Positions 27,022-36,422 are shown, numbered from the stretch's first letter. The stretch is 64,000 nucleotides of DNA from Vulcanimicrobium alpinum (GCF_027923555.1 NZ_AP025523.1:620001-684000), one strand, 5' to 3'. The notes: generated from the sequence alone by a model not told the origin. Translations and numbers: made by a program.

Positions 27022-28191
27022 TCAGCCGGCGCAGAGATCGAGCAGCCGTGCGACGTGCGCGTCGAGCCGGTACGACTCGGCGCGCCGTCGCGCGTTGCGG
27101 GCAAATGCGGACCATGCGGGTTCCTCGACGATGCGTTCGATTGCGCCGGCGAGCGCGCGTTCGTCGCCGCGGGCGACCGCGATCCCGGCATCGCCGATCC
27201 AGTCGCCGATCCCGCCGACGTCGTACGCAACCGCCGGCCGCCCGCGCGCCTGCGCTTCGATCCCGACCAAACCGAAGGGTTCGGGCCACAGCGACGGTAC
27301 CGCGGCCGCGGTCGCATCGTCGAACTCCGAGCGCAGGGCCGCGGCGTCGAGCCGTCCGCGCCATGCAACCGCGACGCCGCTGCGCTGCGCGTCGGCGCGC
27401 GCTGCGCGCTCTTCGGCCTCGCCGCTGCCGGCGACGACCAGGAGCGGGCGCCGTCGCGGTGCGATGCGCGCGAGCGCCGCGACGAGCGAGCGCAGCCCTT
27501 TGCGCGGCGTCAGCCGCGACGCGAAAATCAGGCGCTGCGGATCGGCGCGCGGTGGGGGCGGCTGGGCGAACGCCGCATCGGGGAGCGGCGGCGGCGTGAT
27601 CGCGATGCGTTCGGCCGCGATTCCGTTGGCGATGCACGTCGCTCGCATGTGGCCGCTCGAGACGAGTATGCGATCGGCGCGCGCGATGCGGCGCCGTACT
27701 GCGACGCGTGCGGCGATCGCTGCGAACGACGCGGGCCGCGGGCCGCGTACGCAGCCGCGCAGCAGCGTCGCCGCGCAGCACGCCGCGCCCATCGCCGCCG
27801 TGCAGATCGCGGGGAACTGCGGATACACGCGATCGCCGGTCGGGCAGAGCGCACGGTGGTCGTGCAGGCGGACGGTCCACGGGACCGCGGCGGCATGCAC
27901 CGCGTCGAGGACGGCGCGATCGAACACGCTGGCGGTGACGATCGCGTCGGGACGCACGCGGCGGATCTCGGCCGCGACGGCCGCGGCGGCTGCGTCGTTC
28001 GGCGGCTCCGACTCCGCGCCCCATGCAACGCGCGCGACCGCATCATCGCCATACGGATGCCTTGAAGTTTCGCGCGCGAGGATGCGCACGCGGATGCCGC
28101 GCGCGACGAGCGCCGGTACGACCGTCTCCCAGTAGCGCTCTGCTCCGCCGGCGGGGCCTGCCTGGTCGCACAGCAGCAGCAAGGTGCGCAT
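27022..28191 (-). CDS. GT4-family glycosyltransferase, candidate SqdX-like
   Basis: A 389-residue GT-B enzyme. The N-terminal GPAGGAERYWETVVPALVARG matches GT4 acceptor loops. The C-terminal EPFGLVGIEAQARGRPAVAY contains the E-x7-E donor motif. No membrane helix is evident. Position immediately upstream of sqdB suggests sulfoquinovosyl transfer to diacylglycerol (SqdX/SQD2 role), but the sequence alone cannot exclude another sugar transfer. Several cysteines around residues 125-145 (ICTAAMGAACCAATLLRGC) are unusual for the family. Confidence 0.72.
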   Translation of the reverse strand: MRTLLLLCDQAGPAGGAERYWETVVPALVARGIRVRILARETSRHPYGDDAVARVAWGAESEPPNDAAAAAVAAEIRRVRPDAIVTASVFDRAVLDAVHAAAVPWTVRLHDHRALCPTGDRVYPQFPAICTAAMGAACCAATLLRGCVRGPRPASFAAIAARVAVRRRIARADRILVSSGHMRATCIANGIAAERIAITPPPLPDAAFAQPPPPRADPQRLIFASRLTPRKGLRSLVAALARIAPRRRPLLVVAGSGEAEERAARADAQRSGVAVAWRGRLDAAALRSEFDDATAAAVPSLWPEPFGLVGIEAQARGRPAVAYDVGGIGDWIGDAGIAVARGDERALAGAIERIVEEPAWSAFARNARRRAESYRLDAHVARLLDLCAG

Positions 28192-28242
28192 GCGCGAACG
28201 ATTCCCGCGCCGCCTGGGAAGGTGCTGGGAACGAGCGGGCTC

Positions 28243-28881
28243 TCAGAGACGATTAATGATGCTGAACGCGCGCGGCGTCGTCACCGCCTCGCCAAGCGTT
28301 CCCGACGGCGTGCGAACCTGCATCGTCGCCGCGCTTCCGCTGGCGACGATCGCGGCGCGTTCGAACGCGTCGGCGCCGAAGAGATCGGGCTGCTCGCGCA
28401 GGATGCGCGTCAGATCGATCAGCGCGATCGGCGACGTGCGCAGCACCACCAAGCGCGCGCCCGCATACCCGATGACGACGCGCGGCACTTCGGCCGTATC
28501 GCCGCCCGACGGCGGAAACACGCCGCCCGGGGCGATCGCGAACGGGCCGACCGCGAACGCGCCGGCCGGACCCGGCGCACCGGCGGCCGCGATCGCGAGC
28601 CCGGGCGCGTCGCCGCCGATCGTCAGCGTCGCGCCGGTCCCGGGCGTCACCGCGGCGGCGACCAGCGCCTCCGGCGCGTCGCCGGCGCGTGCCGAGACGC
28701 CGTCGAGCGCGAGGTTCGCGTAGAGCGCGCATACCCGCGTCCCGTGCACCGCCGTCGTGAAGGCGACGATCCCCGCGCGTCCGGCGCTCCCCAGCGGCGC
28801 TTGCCTCACGTCGCAATGCTCCGCCGCGGCGGGTGCGGCGAGCGCGAGCAGAAGAGCGGCGGTGAGGGCGAAGCGCATCAT
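28243..28881 (-). CDS. Exported protein of unknown function
   Basis: A 212-residue protein with a clear signal peptide (about residues 1-20, ending AAA-EHCD). The mature part is Gly/Ala-rich with two cysteines and a C-terminal block IALIDLTRILREQPDLF followed by a TMQVRTPSGT segment. I do not recognise a family; a phosphodiester-glycosidase-like fold is only a weak possibility. It lies between a nucleotidyltransferase and a glycosyltransferase gene in a minus-strand run from ispE to 25334. Confidence 0.55.
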   Translation of the reverse strand: MMRFALTAALLLALAAPAAAEHCDVRQAPLGSAGRAGIVAFTTAVHGTRVCALYANLALDGVSARAGDAPEALVAAAVTPGTGATLTIGGDAPGLAIAAAGAPGPAGAFAVGPFAIAPGGVFPPSGGDTAEVPRVVIGYAGARLVVLRTSPIALIDLTRILREQPDLFGADAFERAAIVASGSAATMQVRTPSGTLGEAVTTPRAFSIINRL

Positions 28882-28917
28882 TTCCGCGGAACGCGCCGCG
28901 GCGCGCGAGAGTTCGCG

Positions 28918-29682
28918 TCAGCCCGCGGCGGCGGCGAAACGTGCGTTGACCAACGCGACGTCGGCGGCGCGGTCGACGTTGAGCGCGATCTCGGCGTGCG
29001 TGCAGCGCACGGCGCCGACCCGCGCACCGAGCAAGCGCGATGCGCGCGCTTCAGCGTCGGCGATGCTCAGTCGGCCGACCGCGAAACGCGCGAGCATGTC
29101 CCATCCAAAGAGTCCGGCGAGCCGCAATGGCGATTTGCGCGCGTCGCCGAGCGCGTCGAGCACCATGCTCAAACGCGGCAGGACGGCGGGACGCAGCGCG
29201 ACGATGCCGCCGCCGCAGAAGCGTCCCTCGCGCATCCGCGCCCAGGTGTGCGGAAACTCCGGATACCGGTCGAGATGATAGCGCCGCTCGAGGCAGGCGT
29301 AGGCGACGTCGAGATCGCGCGCGACCGCCGCGTCGACGAACTCGTCGACCGCGCCCGCGTCGAGCGCCGGGAGATCGGAGGCCGCCACGACGACCATCGC
29401 GTTCTCGGTGAAGCCGGCCATCCCCGAGCGCAGGCTCTCGATGATCCGCGCCCCGTCGCCGCGCACTTCGCTCGCGCACGCCAGCGCGGGATGCGCGGCC
29501 GCGCTCGGCGGCGCGACCACCACGATGCGGTCGATGCGCGACGACGCGCGCAGCCCTTCGATCGTCCGCGCAACGAGCGGGACGCCCCCGACGCGCACGA
29601 AGGCTTTGTTCGCGGCCCCGGGTTCGAGCGCCGCGACGGCGTCGGGCGGACCGCCCGCGAGCACGACCGCGTCTAGCGCCAC
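28918..29682 (-). CDS. MobA-like nucleotidyltransferase
   Basis: From GTG 29682 the protein is 254 residues. The nucleotide-binding loop is LDAVVLAGGPPD at the N-terminus, with NKAFVRVGGVPLVARTIEGL following, and VVVAASDLPAL holds the metal-binding acidic residue. These define the MobA/IspD-like NTP transferase fold. The substrate is unknown; the lysine-bearing NKAFVRV segment resembles MobA-type sugar or cofactor guanylyl/cytidylyl transferases. The start lies inside the last codons of ispE. It should not be called IspD without phylogeny. Confidence 0.7.
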   Translation of the reverse strand: MALDAVVLAGGPPDAVAALEPGAANKAFVRVGGVPLVARTIEGLRASSRIDRIVVVAPPSAAAHPALACASEVRGDGARIIESLRSGMAGFTENAMVVVAASDLPALDAGAVDEFVDAAVARDLDVAYACLERRYHLDRYPEFPHTWARMREGRFCGGGIVALRPAVLPRLSMVLDALGDARKSPLRLAGLFGWDMLARFAVGRLSIADAEARASRLLGARVGAVRCTHAEIALNVDRAADVALVNARFAAAAG

Positions 29683-30557
29683 GCGCCCCCGCGTGCGAAT
29701 GGCACAACCGCGATCGTCGCGCCGGGCGGCGTGCGGATCGCGCTCGCGCACGCGCGCGCTTGCTCCTCGTTCGCGAAGAGCGCGAAGCACGAGCCGCCCG
29801 AACCGCTGAGCATCGGACGCGCCGCGCCGGCGCCGGCCAGCGCATCGAGCGCCGCGCGCACCTGCGGATAGATCTCCGCCACGATCGGTTCGAAATCGTT
29901 GGTCATCGTCGCCAGTACGCCCGGGTAGTCATGACGCTGCAACGCTTCCCCGCAGCGAATCGACAGCGACTCGGCGCGAGGCCGGGTCGGCGGCGGCGCG
30001 GCGGCGCGCGAAGCGGCGAGTCGTCCGTACGCGTCTCCGGTGGCGACGTGCACGGGCGGAACGACGAGCACGATCCACCACGGCGGCGGCGCGCCCAGCG
30101 CCGTCACGCGTTCGCCGGTCCCTTCGATCAGCGCCGGACCGTCGGCGAGGAAGAACGGCACGTCCGAACCGAGGGCACGCGCGTCGGCGATCCAATCGCG
30201 CGCGCCGACGGGCCCGAGTTCGCCCTGCATCGCCGCGCGCAGAACGGTCGCAGCGTCGCTCGAGCCGCCGCCGAGTCCGGCGCCGACCGGCGTGCGCTTG
30301 CGCAGCGTCACGGCGAGCGGCGCATCGGCGAGGCCGATCTGCGCCAAGGCACGCACGACGAGGTTCCCGGCGGTCAGCGCCGGCGGATCGCAGGTGAAAT
30401 CGAAGCGCGTCGCGGGCGCGAACGCGAGTTCGTCGGCAAGCGCGACCGGGACCATCACGCTGCGCAGCGCGTGATAGCCGTCGTCGCGGCGCTGCAGGAT
30501 CTCCAGCGTCAGATTGATCTTCGCCGGTGCCGAGAGAGCGAGCGATCCGAAGCGCAC
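29673..30557 (-). CDS. ispE: 4-diphosphocytidyl-2-C-methyl-D-erythritol kinase
   Basis: A GHMP kinase of 294 residues acting in the MEP isoprenoid pathway. The N-terminal SAPAKINLTLEIL, the ATP loop VGAGLGGGSSDAATVL (about residues 92-107) and the C-terminal MLSGSGGSCFALF are all present. It is the promoter-proximal gene of the minus-strand run. MEP products feed carotenoids, quinones and, in phototrophs, the bacteriochlorophyll tail, but the gene is general housekeeping. Confidence 0.92.
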   Translation of the reverse strand: MRFGSLALSAPAKINLTLEILQRRDDGYHALRSVMVPVALADELAFAPATRFDFTCDPPALTAGNLVVRALAQIGLADAPLAVTLRKRTPVGAGLGGGSSDAATVLRAAMQGELGPVGARDWIADARALGSDVPFFLADGPALIEGTGERVTALGAPPPWWIVLVVPPVHVATGDAYGRLAASRAAAPPPTRPRAESLSIRCGEALQRHDYPGVLATMTNDFEPIVAEIYPQVRAALDALAGAGAARPMLSGSGGSCFALFANEEQARACASAIRTPPGATIAVVPFARGGAWR

Positions 30558-30612
30558 GCCGCCCGATTCGAGGAGGCCCGGCGTATCGCCCCCGGCGTAG
30601 AGGGGTCATCTC

Positions 30613-33045
30613 GTGGGACCCACTTTTGATGCCCAGCGCAACGAGTTCAGTGCGTATGTCCTGCGCGAAGAGCAGACGCCGTTCGGGCTGACGCTCGGCA
30701 ATTTCAAGACGTTCGCGTCGTCGACGCCCAAGGGCGGGATTCGCGGCCTGTGGGATGCCGACACCGATCAGATCATCTTCGGTGCGCACCAGATCGCCTA
30801 TCGCGCCGGCGACGACGAGACGCTGTTCCCGCATCAGATCGTGCGCGAGTTCACCTTCCTCCCGTACGCGCAGATAGCGGAGTTCGAAATCGGGCGCGAC
30901 CTGCACGTCACCGAAGCGTTCTTCGTCCCGCACGGCCCCAAGCACGATCGCGTCGTCTCGTTCGTCGTCGACGTCACGGTCCACAACGCGTCCGCGACGG
31001 CGAAGACCGTGCGGCTCTTCCCATGGGCGCTGCTGATCGGTCAGCGGTTCTACGGCGAGCCGGAAAAGGAAGTCTGCGCCACGGTGCGCGGCCGGTTCAT
31101 CCGGTCGTTCGGCGAGGAGACCGGCTGGGTGCGCTGGTGGGGCGGCTCGCGCGCGCCCGACGCCGTCGCCGTCGCTTTGCGCGAGCAGACGCTGCTGCAA
31201 GGGATGATGCGCGGCACGCTCGGCACGGGCGAGCATCTGGGCGAGATCACCCCGCACCTCGCCGAATTCTCGAGCCGCCGGATCTTCGGCGCGTTCGAAT
31301 ACCGGCTGGAGATCCCGCCGGGCGGCCGTGAACCGCTGCGGCTCGCGGTCGTCTTTCACAAGGACGGCGACGAGCGATCGAAGCCGGTGCTCGAGCAATT
31401 GCTCGCCGACGACGACGCACTCCCCGCGACCGAGCGCTACTACGCCGAAAAGCTCGGCGACGCGCGCCTGCTCACGCCCTCGCCGCTGATCAATCGCGGC
31501 GTGGTGTGGGCGAAGTGCAACATGCTGCGCGTGATCAAGGAGTATCCGCAAGGCTGGGGCTCCACCAACTCCCCGCCCTCCGACATCCTCGTCTCGCGCG
31601 ACACGTCGTGGTTCGTGCACGGCTACGACTACCTGCTGCCGCAGTTCTCGCGCGACGCGATCGAGCTGTTCAACCGCTTCATCGAACCCAGCGGACAGGT
31701 TGTCGAGTACGTACGCGGGGTCAACGGCTTCTCGACGTTCTACGACCTCAACGTCAACGACGATACGCCCCTGCACATCATCGCGATCCTGCACCACTAC
31801 AACGCGACGCTCGACGACGCGTGGCTGCGCGGCGTGTATCCGCTGGTCACCAAGATCGCCGACTACATGCTCACCCAGCGCGACGCGAACGGGCTGCTGT
31901 TCTGCACCGCGGCCGGCGAAGACATGTTCGGGATCACGTCGTGGCGCAACATCATCCCGCTCTACAAACTCGACGGCGCGGTCACCGAGATCAACGCCGA
32001 AGCGTACTTCGCGCTCGAGGCGACCGCGCGCCTGGCGGCGATCGTCGACGACCGTGCGGCGTGGGAGAAGTACTCGGCCGAAGCTTCGGCGCTGCGCGAC
32101 GCGATGCTGGCGAAACTGTTCAACGCCGACACGTCGGCGTTCGTGCTGAATTACGACACGGACGGCAACTATCAGGACAACTTCACCGCCGACGAAGTCT
32201 TCCCGGTCCTCTTCGAGGTCGCCGAACCGGCGGTGCGGCGCGCGATCCTCAAGCGGCTGATGGAATCGGACTTCACCACGCCGGTCGGACTGCGCACGAT
32301 CTCGACCGCCGACTCGTGGTACTTCCCCTCGCACGGTTTCGGCCTGCTGGGCGGGGTCTGGCCCGATCTCACGCTGTGGTTCGCGGTCGCGCTCGCGCGC
32401 AACGGCGCGCACCACGAAGCGGCGCATTGGCTCGAGCGCGTGTACGAGACGATGGAGGGCGGCGCGTCGCGCAACACCGTCCCCGGGCAGTTCGGCGAGT
32501 GGTTCGACGGCGGATCGCTGACCAACCGCGGAATGTATCTCTCGCCGTGGACCGGCGCCAAATACTTATGGGCCGTCGCCGAGACCGTCTGCGGGCTCGA
32601 CGGCTATCGCACGAGCGGCCGTCCCCACATCGCGCCGCTGCTCCCGGCGGACTGGACGTGGACCGCGGCGGTGCGCGTGCACTGGGGCGGCCGGCGCCAC
32701 TCGTACGTCATCGACGCGGAGCGGAAGATCGTCGTCGGCGACATGGACTTCGCCTCCGCCGACGATCCCTATCAGGTCTATTATGCCGGGCGCGACGTCT
32801 CCGACGAAGTGCGCACTTCGCCGGTCGAGGTCGGCGCCGTCGCGTTCGAAGACGAACGCGGCGCGGTGCGGATCTACGTCTGCAACGACCGCGAGCGGCC
32901 GCGCGACGTCGTCCTCGATTTTCGCGAGCAGATCTTCCGGCAGCGGGTCGATGCCGGGCGGATGGCCGAGATCCGGATCGGCGAACCGATGCTCGTGGAC
33001 GCGATGGAGACGCGCGTGCGGCGAGAGGCAGCCGCGCCCGTCTGA
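30613..33045 (+). CDS. Six-hairpin (alpha/alpha)6-barrel glycoside hydrolase
   Basis: An 810-residue protein starting at GTG 30613. The N-terminal third is a beta-sandwich-like domain, and the remainder an (alpha/alpha)6 toroid with Trp-rich blocks: VSRDTSWFVHGYDYLLP, SSWRN-like, ADSWYFPSHGFGLLGGVWPD and PGQFGEWFDGGSL. The layout resembles amylo-alpha-1,6-glucosidase, GH15/GH63/GH94-type proteins. The specific family and substrate are not resolved. No signal peptide is seen, so it is probably cytoplasmic, perhaps for storage or imported glucans. It is divergent from ispE. Confidence 0.72.
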   Translation: MGPTFDAQRNEFSAYVLREEQTPFGLTLGNFKTFASSTPKGGIRGLWDADTDQIIFGAHQIAYRAGDDETLFPHQIVREFTFLPYAQIAEFEIGRDLHVTEAFFVPHGPKHDRVVSFVVDVTVHNASATAKTVRLFPWALLIGQRFYGEPEKEVCATVRGRFIRSFGEETGWVRWWGGSRAPDAVAVALREQTLLQGMMRGTLGTGEHLGEITPHLAEFSSRRIFGAFEYRLEIPPGGREPLRLAVVFHKDGDERSKPVLEQLLADDDALPATERYYAEKLGDARLLTPSPLINRGVVWAKCNMLRVIKEYPQGWGSTNSPPSDILVSRDTSWFVHGYDYLLPQFSRDAIELFNRFIEPSGQVVEYVRGVNGFSTFYDLNVNDDTPLHIIAILHHYNATLDDAWLRGVYPLVTKIADYMLTQRDANGLLFCTAAGEDMFGITSWRNIIPLYKLDGAVTEINAEAYFALEATARLAAIVDDRAAWEKYSAEASALRDAMLAKLFNADTSAFVLNYDTDGNYQDNFTADEVFPVLFEVAEPAVRRAILKRLMESDFTTPVGLRTISTADSWYFPSHGFGLLGGVWPDLTLWFAVALARNGAHHEAAHWLERVYETMEGGASRNTVPGQFGEWFDGGSLTNRGMYLSPWTGAKYLWAVAETVCGLDGYRTSGRPHIAPLLPADWTWTAAVRVHWGGRRHSYVIDAERKIVVGDMDFASADDPYQVYYAGRDVSDEVRTSPVEVGAVAFEDERGAVRIYVCNDRERPRDVVLDFREQIFRQRVDAGRMAEIRIGEPMLVDAMETRVRREAAAPV

Positions 33046-33060
33046 TGCAAGATCGTCCGG

Positions 33061-33486
33061 ATGCGTAACCGCCGCCTGGGGCCGTCGGGACTGCTGATCG
33101 CCGGGGCGCTCGTGCTGGTCGTCTCGATCCTCATCGGGCAGAAGCTCGGCGACCGGGTCCTCTTGCAGACCGAGCGCCGGATCCCGGTCGCCGGCGCGGG
33201 GATCACGCCGGTCCCCGAGGCGAGCCCCGAGGACCGGACGTTCTTCCGGAACTGGAAGCGCCTGCAGGTGGTCGCCGTCGCGACCGACCCGGCGTTCCCG
33301 GACCCGCGGGTGACGCCGCCGCCCACGCCGACCCCAGCGCCGGTGCGGATCCGGCACCCTGTCCGGCTGACGCCGCGGCCGTTCCCGACGATCACCAGCA
33401 TCTACACCTCGCCGCCGCTGCCGATCCCGCTCGTCTCGCACGATCCGAACGAGACCGAGCCGCCGATCCCGGAGGCCTCGCCCTAG
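33061..33486 (+). CDS. Small membrane-anchored Pro-rich protein
   Basis: 141 residues. One transmembrane helix near the N-terminus (about residues 9-27, after RNRRLGPSG) is followed by a proline-rich, low-complexity extracytoplasmic part (repeated PTPTPAP, PLPIP). No enzyme motif is visible. It begins 15 bp after the glycoside hydrolase and may be co-transcribed with it. Codon use is like its neighbours. The function is unknown. Confidence 0.5.
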   Translation: MRNRRLGPSGLLIAGALVLVVSILIGQKLGDRVLLQTERRIPVAGAGITPVPEASPEDRTFFRNWKRLQVVAVATDPAFPDPRVTPPPTPTPAPVRIRHPVRLTPRPFPTITSIYTSPPLPIPLVSHDPNETEPPIPEASP

Positions 33487-33544
33487 GGGATTGTGCCTAT
33501 TGTCCGCATTGAATCTGCGCCCGGCGGGCAGGACAATCAGACGC

Positions 33545-34450
33545 ATGAACGGCGATGCGCGGAAGACCGGAACGGAGACCGTCAAGCGGGGTCTCGCCCA
33601 GATGCTCAAGGGCGGCGTCATCATGGACGTCGTCACCCCCGAACAAGCGAAGGTCGCCGAGGAGGCCGGCGCCGTTGCGGTGATGGCTCTCGAACGGATC
33701 CCGGCCGACATCCGCGCCGCCGGCGGCGTCGCGCGGATGAGCCATCCGGCGCTGATCGAGCGGATCATGCAGGCCGTGACGATCCCGGTGATGGCGAAGG
33801 TCCGCATCGGTCATCTCGGCGAGGCGCGCCAGCTCCAGGCGCTCGGCGTCGATTACATCGACGAGTCGGAAGTGCTCACGCCGGCCGACGATCTCTATCA
33901 CCTCGAGAAGCACGGCTACACCGTCCCGTTCGTCTGCGGCGCGCGCGATCTCGGCGAGGCGCTGCGGCGGATCGCCGAGGGTGCGGCGATGATCCGCAGC
34001 AAGGGCGAAGCGGGGTCGGGGAACATCGTCGAGGCCGTGCGTCACATGCGCGCGATCCGCGACGGGATCGCCCAACTCACGACTGCTCCGCGCGAGGAAC
34101 TCGTCGCGCGCTCCCGCGACCTCGGTGCGCCCCTGGAGCTCGTGCGTGACGTCGCGACCGCCGGGAAGCTCCCGGTCGTGCTGTTCTGCGCCGGCGGCGT
34201 CTCGACGCCGGCCGACGCCGCGCTGATGATGGAACTGGGCGCCGAGGGCGTGTTCGTCGGCAGCGGGATCTTCAAGTCGACCGATCCGGCGAAGTTCGCC
34301 CGGGCGATCGTCGACGCGACGACCCATTGGCAGAATCCCGACGCCGTGCTGAAAGCGCATCAGGCGATCCCGGAGGAGGCCAAGGCGATGGAAGGCCTCG
34401 ACATCCGCCAGCTGCACGAGTCGCAGCTGCTCGCGACCCGCGGGAACTGA
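33545..34450 (+). CDS. pdxS: Pyridoxal 5'-phosphate synthase lyase subunit
   Basis: A TIM-barrel enzyme of 301 residues that combines ribose 5-phosphate, glyceraldehyde 3-phosphate and ammonia into [22 protein letters not shown], the catalytic-lysine block [21 protein letters not shown] and [15 protein letters not shown] are hallmark segments. I chose ATG 33545 because the longer frame from 33491 adds residues without homology. pdxT follows after 1 bp; the two subunits form a 12+12 complex with ammonia channelling. Confidence 0.95.
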   Translation: MNGDARKTGTETVKRGLAQMLKGGVIMDVVTPEQAKVAEEAGAVAVMALERIPADIRAAGGVARMSHPALIERIMQAVTIPVMAKVRIGHLGEARQLQALGVDYIDESEVLTPADDLYHLEKHGYTVPFVCGARDLGEALRRIAEGAAMIRSKGEAGSGNIVEAVRHMRAIRDGIAQLTTAPREELVARSRDLGAPLELVRDVATAGKLPVVLFCAGGVSTPADAALMMELGAEGVFVGSGIFKSTDPAKFARAIVDATTHWQNPDAVLKAHQAIPEEAKAMEGLDIRQLHESQLLATRGN

Positions 34451-34451
34451 G

Positions 34452-35060
34452 ATGGGGGCGCCGCGCATCGGCGTCCTCGCGCTGCAGGGTGACGTCGTCG
34501 AGCACGTCCGCGCGCTCGAACGCGCCGGCGCCGAGACGTTGGAGGTCCGCACCCCGGACGATCTCGCGCGCGCCGATGCGCTCGTCGTGCCGGGCGGCGA
34601 ATCGACGACCGTGATCCGGCTGCTCGACCGCTTCGGCCTCACCGCGCCGATCCGGCAACGGGTCCGCGCGGGGATGCCGTTCTGGGGGACGTGCATGGGG
34701 CTGATCGTCGCCGCGCACGACGTCGCCGGCCTCGCCCAGCCGACCCTCGACCTCATCGACGTCACCGTCCGTCGCAACGCCTTCGGCCGGCAAGTCGCTT
34801 CGGCGGAGGTCCTGCTCGCGATCCCCGCGCTGGGCGGCGAACCGTTCCCGGCCGTCTTCATCCGTGCGCCCTGGATCGAGCGCACCGGTCCGCAGGTCGA
34901 GGTGCTGGCGCAGCGCGACGGGCACGGCGTGATGGTCCGCCAGGGCAACGTGCTGGGGACGTCGTTCCACCCCGAACTCACCGGCGACGACCGCGTCCAC
35001 CGGTACTTCCTCGCGATGCTCGCTCGTCGTGCGGAGCCCGTCGAAGCGTCACCGGGGTAG
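34452..35060 (+). CDS. pdxT: Pyridoxal 5'-phosphate synthase glutaminase subunit
   Basis: A class I glutaminase of 202 residues that supplies ammonia to PdxS. The triad is visible: nucleophile Cys in FWGTCMGL, and His-Glu in TSFHPELTGD. IGVLALQGDVVEH and VPGGESTT are family signatures. The last residues (RRAEPVEASPG) come from DNA resembling the dispersed REP-like repeat, so the C-terminus appears to have been extended or replaced by repeat sequence (35030-35052). Confidence 0.94.
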   Translation: MGAPRIGVLALQGDVVEHVRALERAGAETLEVRTPDDLARADALVVPGGESTTVIRLLDRFGLTAPIRQRVRAGMPFWGTCMGLIVAAHDVAGLAQPTLDLIDVTVRRNAFGRQVASAEVLLAIPALGGEPFPAVFIRAPWIERTGPQVEVLAQRDGHGVMVRQGNVLGTSFHPELTGDDRVHRYFLAMLARRAEPVEASPG

Positions 35061-35263
35061 GTGCGCGACCCGCATCGGGGCGAATCTAGCGGCATGTTCC
35101 GGACGCCGCGTGCGCTTGCACCAAGGGTCAGGCCCACCGCATGGAACGGCTCTCGGAGTCGTCTCCAGGTTGATGGTGCGTCCGGGTCGAGGAGCGAGTC
35201 ACGTCATGCGGCTCGCTTCTCGCGTTTCTACGACCCCGCCCCGCGCTCACCACGGGAGAGATC
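35061..35263 (+). other. 203-bp intergenic region with a strong hairpin before the HNH gene
   Basis: A two-part stem occurs at 35184-35236: GGGTCG pairs with CGACCC as an outer stem and GGAGCGAG with CTCGCTTC as an inner stem (one wobble). An additional GCACC/GGTGC pairing is possible upstream. The region is long for this compact genome and has no reading frame of its own. It fits a structured leader of the HNH endonuclease transcript, but I could not match it to a riboswitch class. Confidence 0.35.
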
Positions 35264-35794
35264 GTGAACGACGTCCTGGTTCTGAACTTCACCTACGAAG
35301 CGCTGAACATCACTTCGTTTCAGCGTGCGGTGAAGCTGCTGTTCTCCGGGAAGGCGGAGATCGTCCACCGTCGCGACGAGATCCTCAAGTCGACCAGCTA
35401 CGAGATGCGGCTGCCGTCGATCATCCGCATGCTGTACTACATCAAGCGCCCGATGCAGAAGGTCGCGCTGACGAAGAAGAACGTGCTGCTGCGCGACGAC
35501 TACACGTGTCAGTACTGCAATCTCAAGGGCGAACGGATGATGACGGTCGACCACGTCCTGCCGCGCAGCAAAGGCGGCCCATCAACGTGGGAAAATCTCG
35601 TCTGCGCGTGCATGCGATGCAACAACCGTAAGAACAACCGCACGCCCGAGCACGCCAACATGCGGCTCAAGCGCAAGCCGAAGGCGCCCAAATACATCCC
35701 GTGGATCCGCGTGAAACGCAACACGCTCCCGGGCGAGTGGCACCAGTTCCTGTTCCTCTACAACGTCTCGATCGAGGACAAGATCGAGGTTTAG
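35264..35794 (+). CDS. HNH endonuclease family protein
   Basis: 176 residues from GTG 35264. The HNH core is intact: DDYTCQYCN, MTVDHVLPRSKGG and ACMRCNNRKNNRTPEHA give the two CxxC zinc knuckles and the HH/N catalytic residues. The N-terminal helix (LNFTYEALNITSFQRAV) is the usual one for this small, stand-alone family found widely in cyanobacteria and actinobacteria. The target is unknown; it is not an obvious homing or restriction enzyme. It converges with bioY with overlapping stops. Confidence 0.87.
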   Translation: MNDVLVLNFTYEALNITSFQRAVKLLFSGKAEIVHRRDEILKSTSYEMRLPSIIRMLYYIKRPMQKVALTKKNVLLRDDYTCQYCNLKGERMMTVDHVLPRSKGGPSTWENLVCACMRCNNRKNNRTPEHANMRLKRKPKAPKYIPWIRVKRNTLPGEWHQFLFLYNVSIEDKIEV

Positions 35795-36345
35795 CGGTCC
35801 CCGCGCGGCCGGACGCCGGCGGCGACGAGGCACTTCGCGAGGTCGCCGATGATGAACGGCGCGACGCCGACAGTGAACGCGCGCCCGAGGTCGCCGCCGA
35901 AGAAGACCGCCGCCAGCCAGAGCGGTCCGGTGACGAAGACGACGCTCGTGCCGAGCAGCACCGCGACGAACCGGCGGCCGTACCCGCGATCGAAGCCCAG
36001 CCGGTAGAGGGTCCCGGTCACGTACGCGGCGATCGGGAAGCCGACGAGATAGCCGCCGGTCGGCCCGACGAACACGTGGATCCCGCCGGAGTGACCTTGG
36101 AAGACCGGAAGGCCGGCGATCCCTTCGGCGAGGTACGCGACGACGGCCAGCACGCCGAGATTGCGGCCCAGCAGTGCGACCAGGACCGGGATCGCGAGCG
36201 TCTGCAGGGTGATCGGGACGCCCCAGATCGAGGTCGCCGGAACGGCGATCTGCGCCGAGACGTATAGGAGGCCAGAGCCGGCGAGCACGAGCGCGGCGCG
36301 GCGCGCGAAGACGGCGGGGGGAGACGAGGCGGTCGTGCGGATCAT
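35791..36345 (-). CDS. bioY: BioY-family substrate-specific transporter component
   Basis: A small membrane protein of 184 residues with about five or six hydrophobic helices. It has the conserved ITLQTLAIPVLVALLG and GPTGGYLVGFPIAAYVTG segments of BioY, the biotin-binding S-component of ECF transporters. No ECF ATPases are in the window, so it may work alone or with a shared module. Biotin is the likely substrate. It is divergent from the decarboxylase gene. Confidence 0.88.
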   Translation of the reverse strand: MIRTTASSPPAVFARRAALVLAGSGLLYVSAQIAVPATSIWGVPITLQTLAIPVLVALLGRNLGVLAVVAYLAEGIAGLPVFQGHSGGIHVFVGPTGGYLVGFPIAAYVTGTLYRLGFDRGYGRRFVAVLLGTSVVFVTGPLWLAAVFFGGDLGRAFTVGVAPFIIGDLAKCLVAAGVRPRGDR

Positions 36346-36403
36346 CGGCTCGCGCTTTCTGCCCGGCCGTCCGGGCGTCCCGCCCTGCGCGCGCTCGATT
36401 TTC

Positions 36404-36412
36404 TGTTATAAT
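36404..36412 (+). promoter_or_regulatory. Extended -10 promoter of the decarboxylase gene
   Basis: TGTTATAAT is a perfect extended -10 element (TGn plus TATAAT), standing out in GC-rich sequence. Transcription should start about 7 nt downstream, within a few bases of GTG 36423. No Shine-Dalgarno sequence intervenes, so the mRNA may be leaderless. No clear -35 is seen, as is usual for extended -10 promoters. Confidence 0.6.
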
Positions 36413-36422
36413 CCCGCGCGTT

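Noticed and set aside
35061-35263. Assignment of a known riboswitch class before the HNH gene
   Set aside because: Consensus features of cobalamin, SAM, TPP or c-di-GMP riboswitches were not found; only a generic structured region can be claimed.
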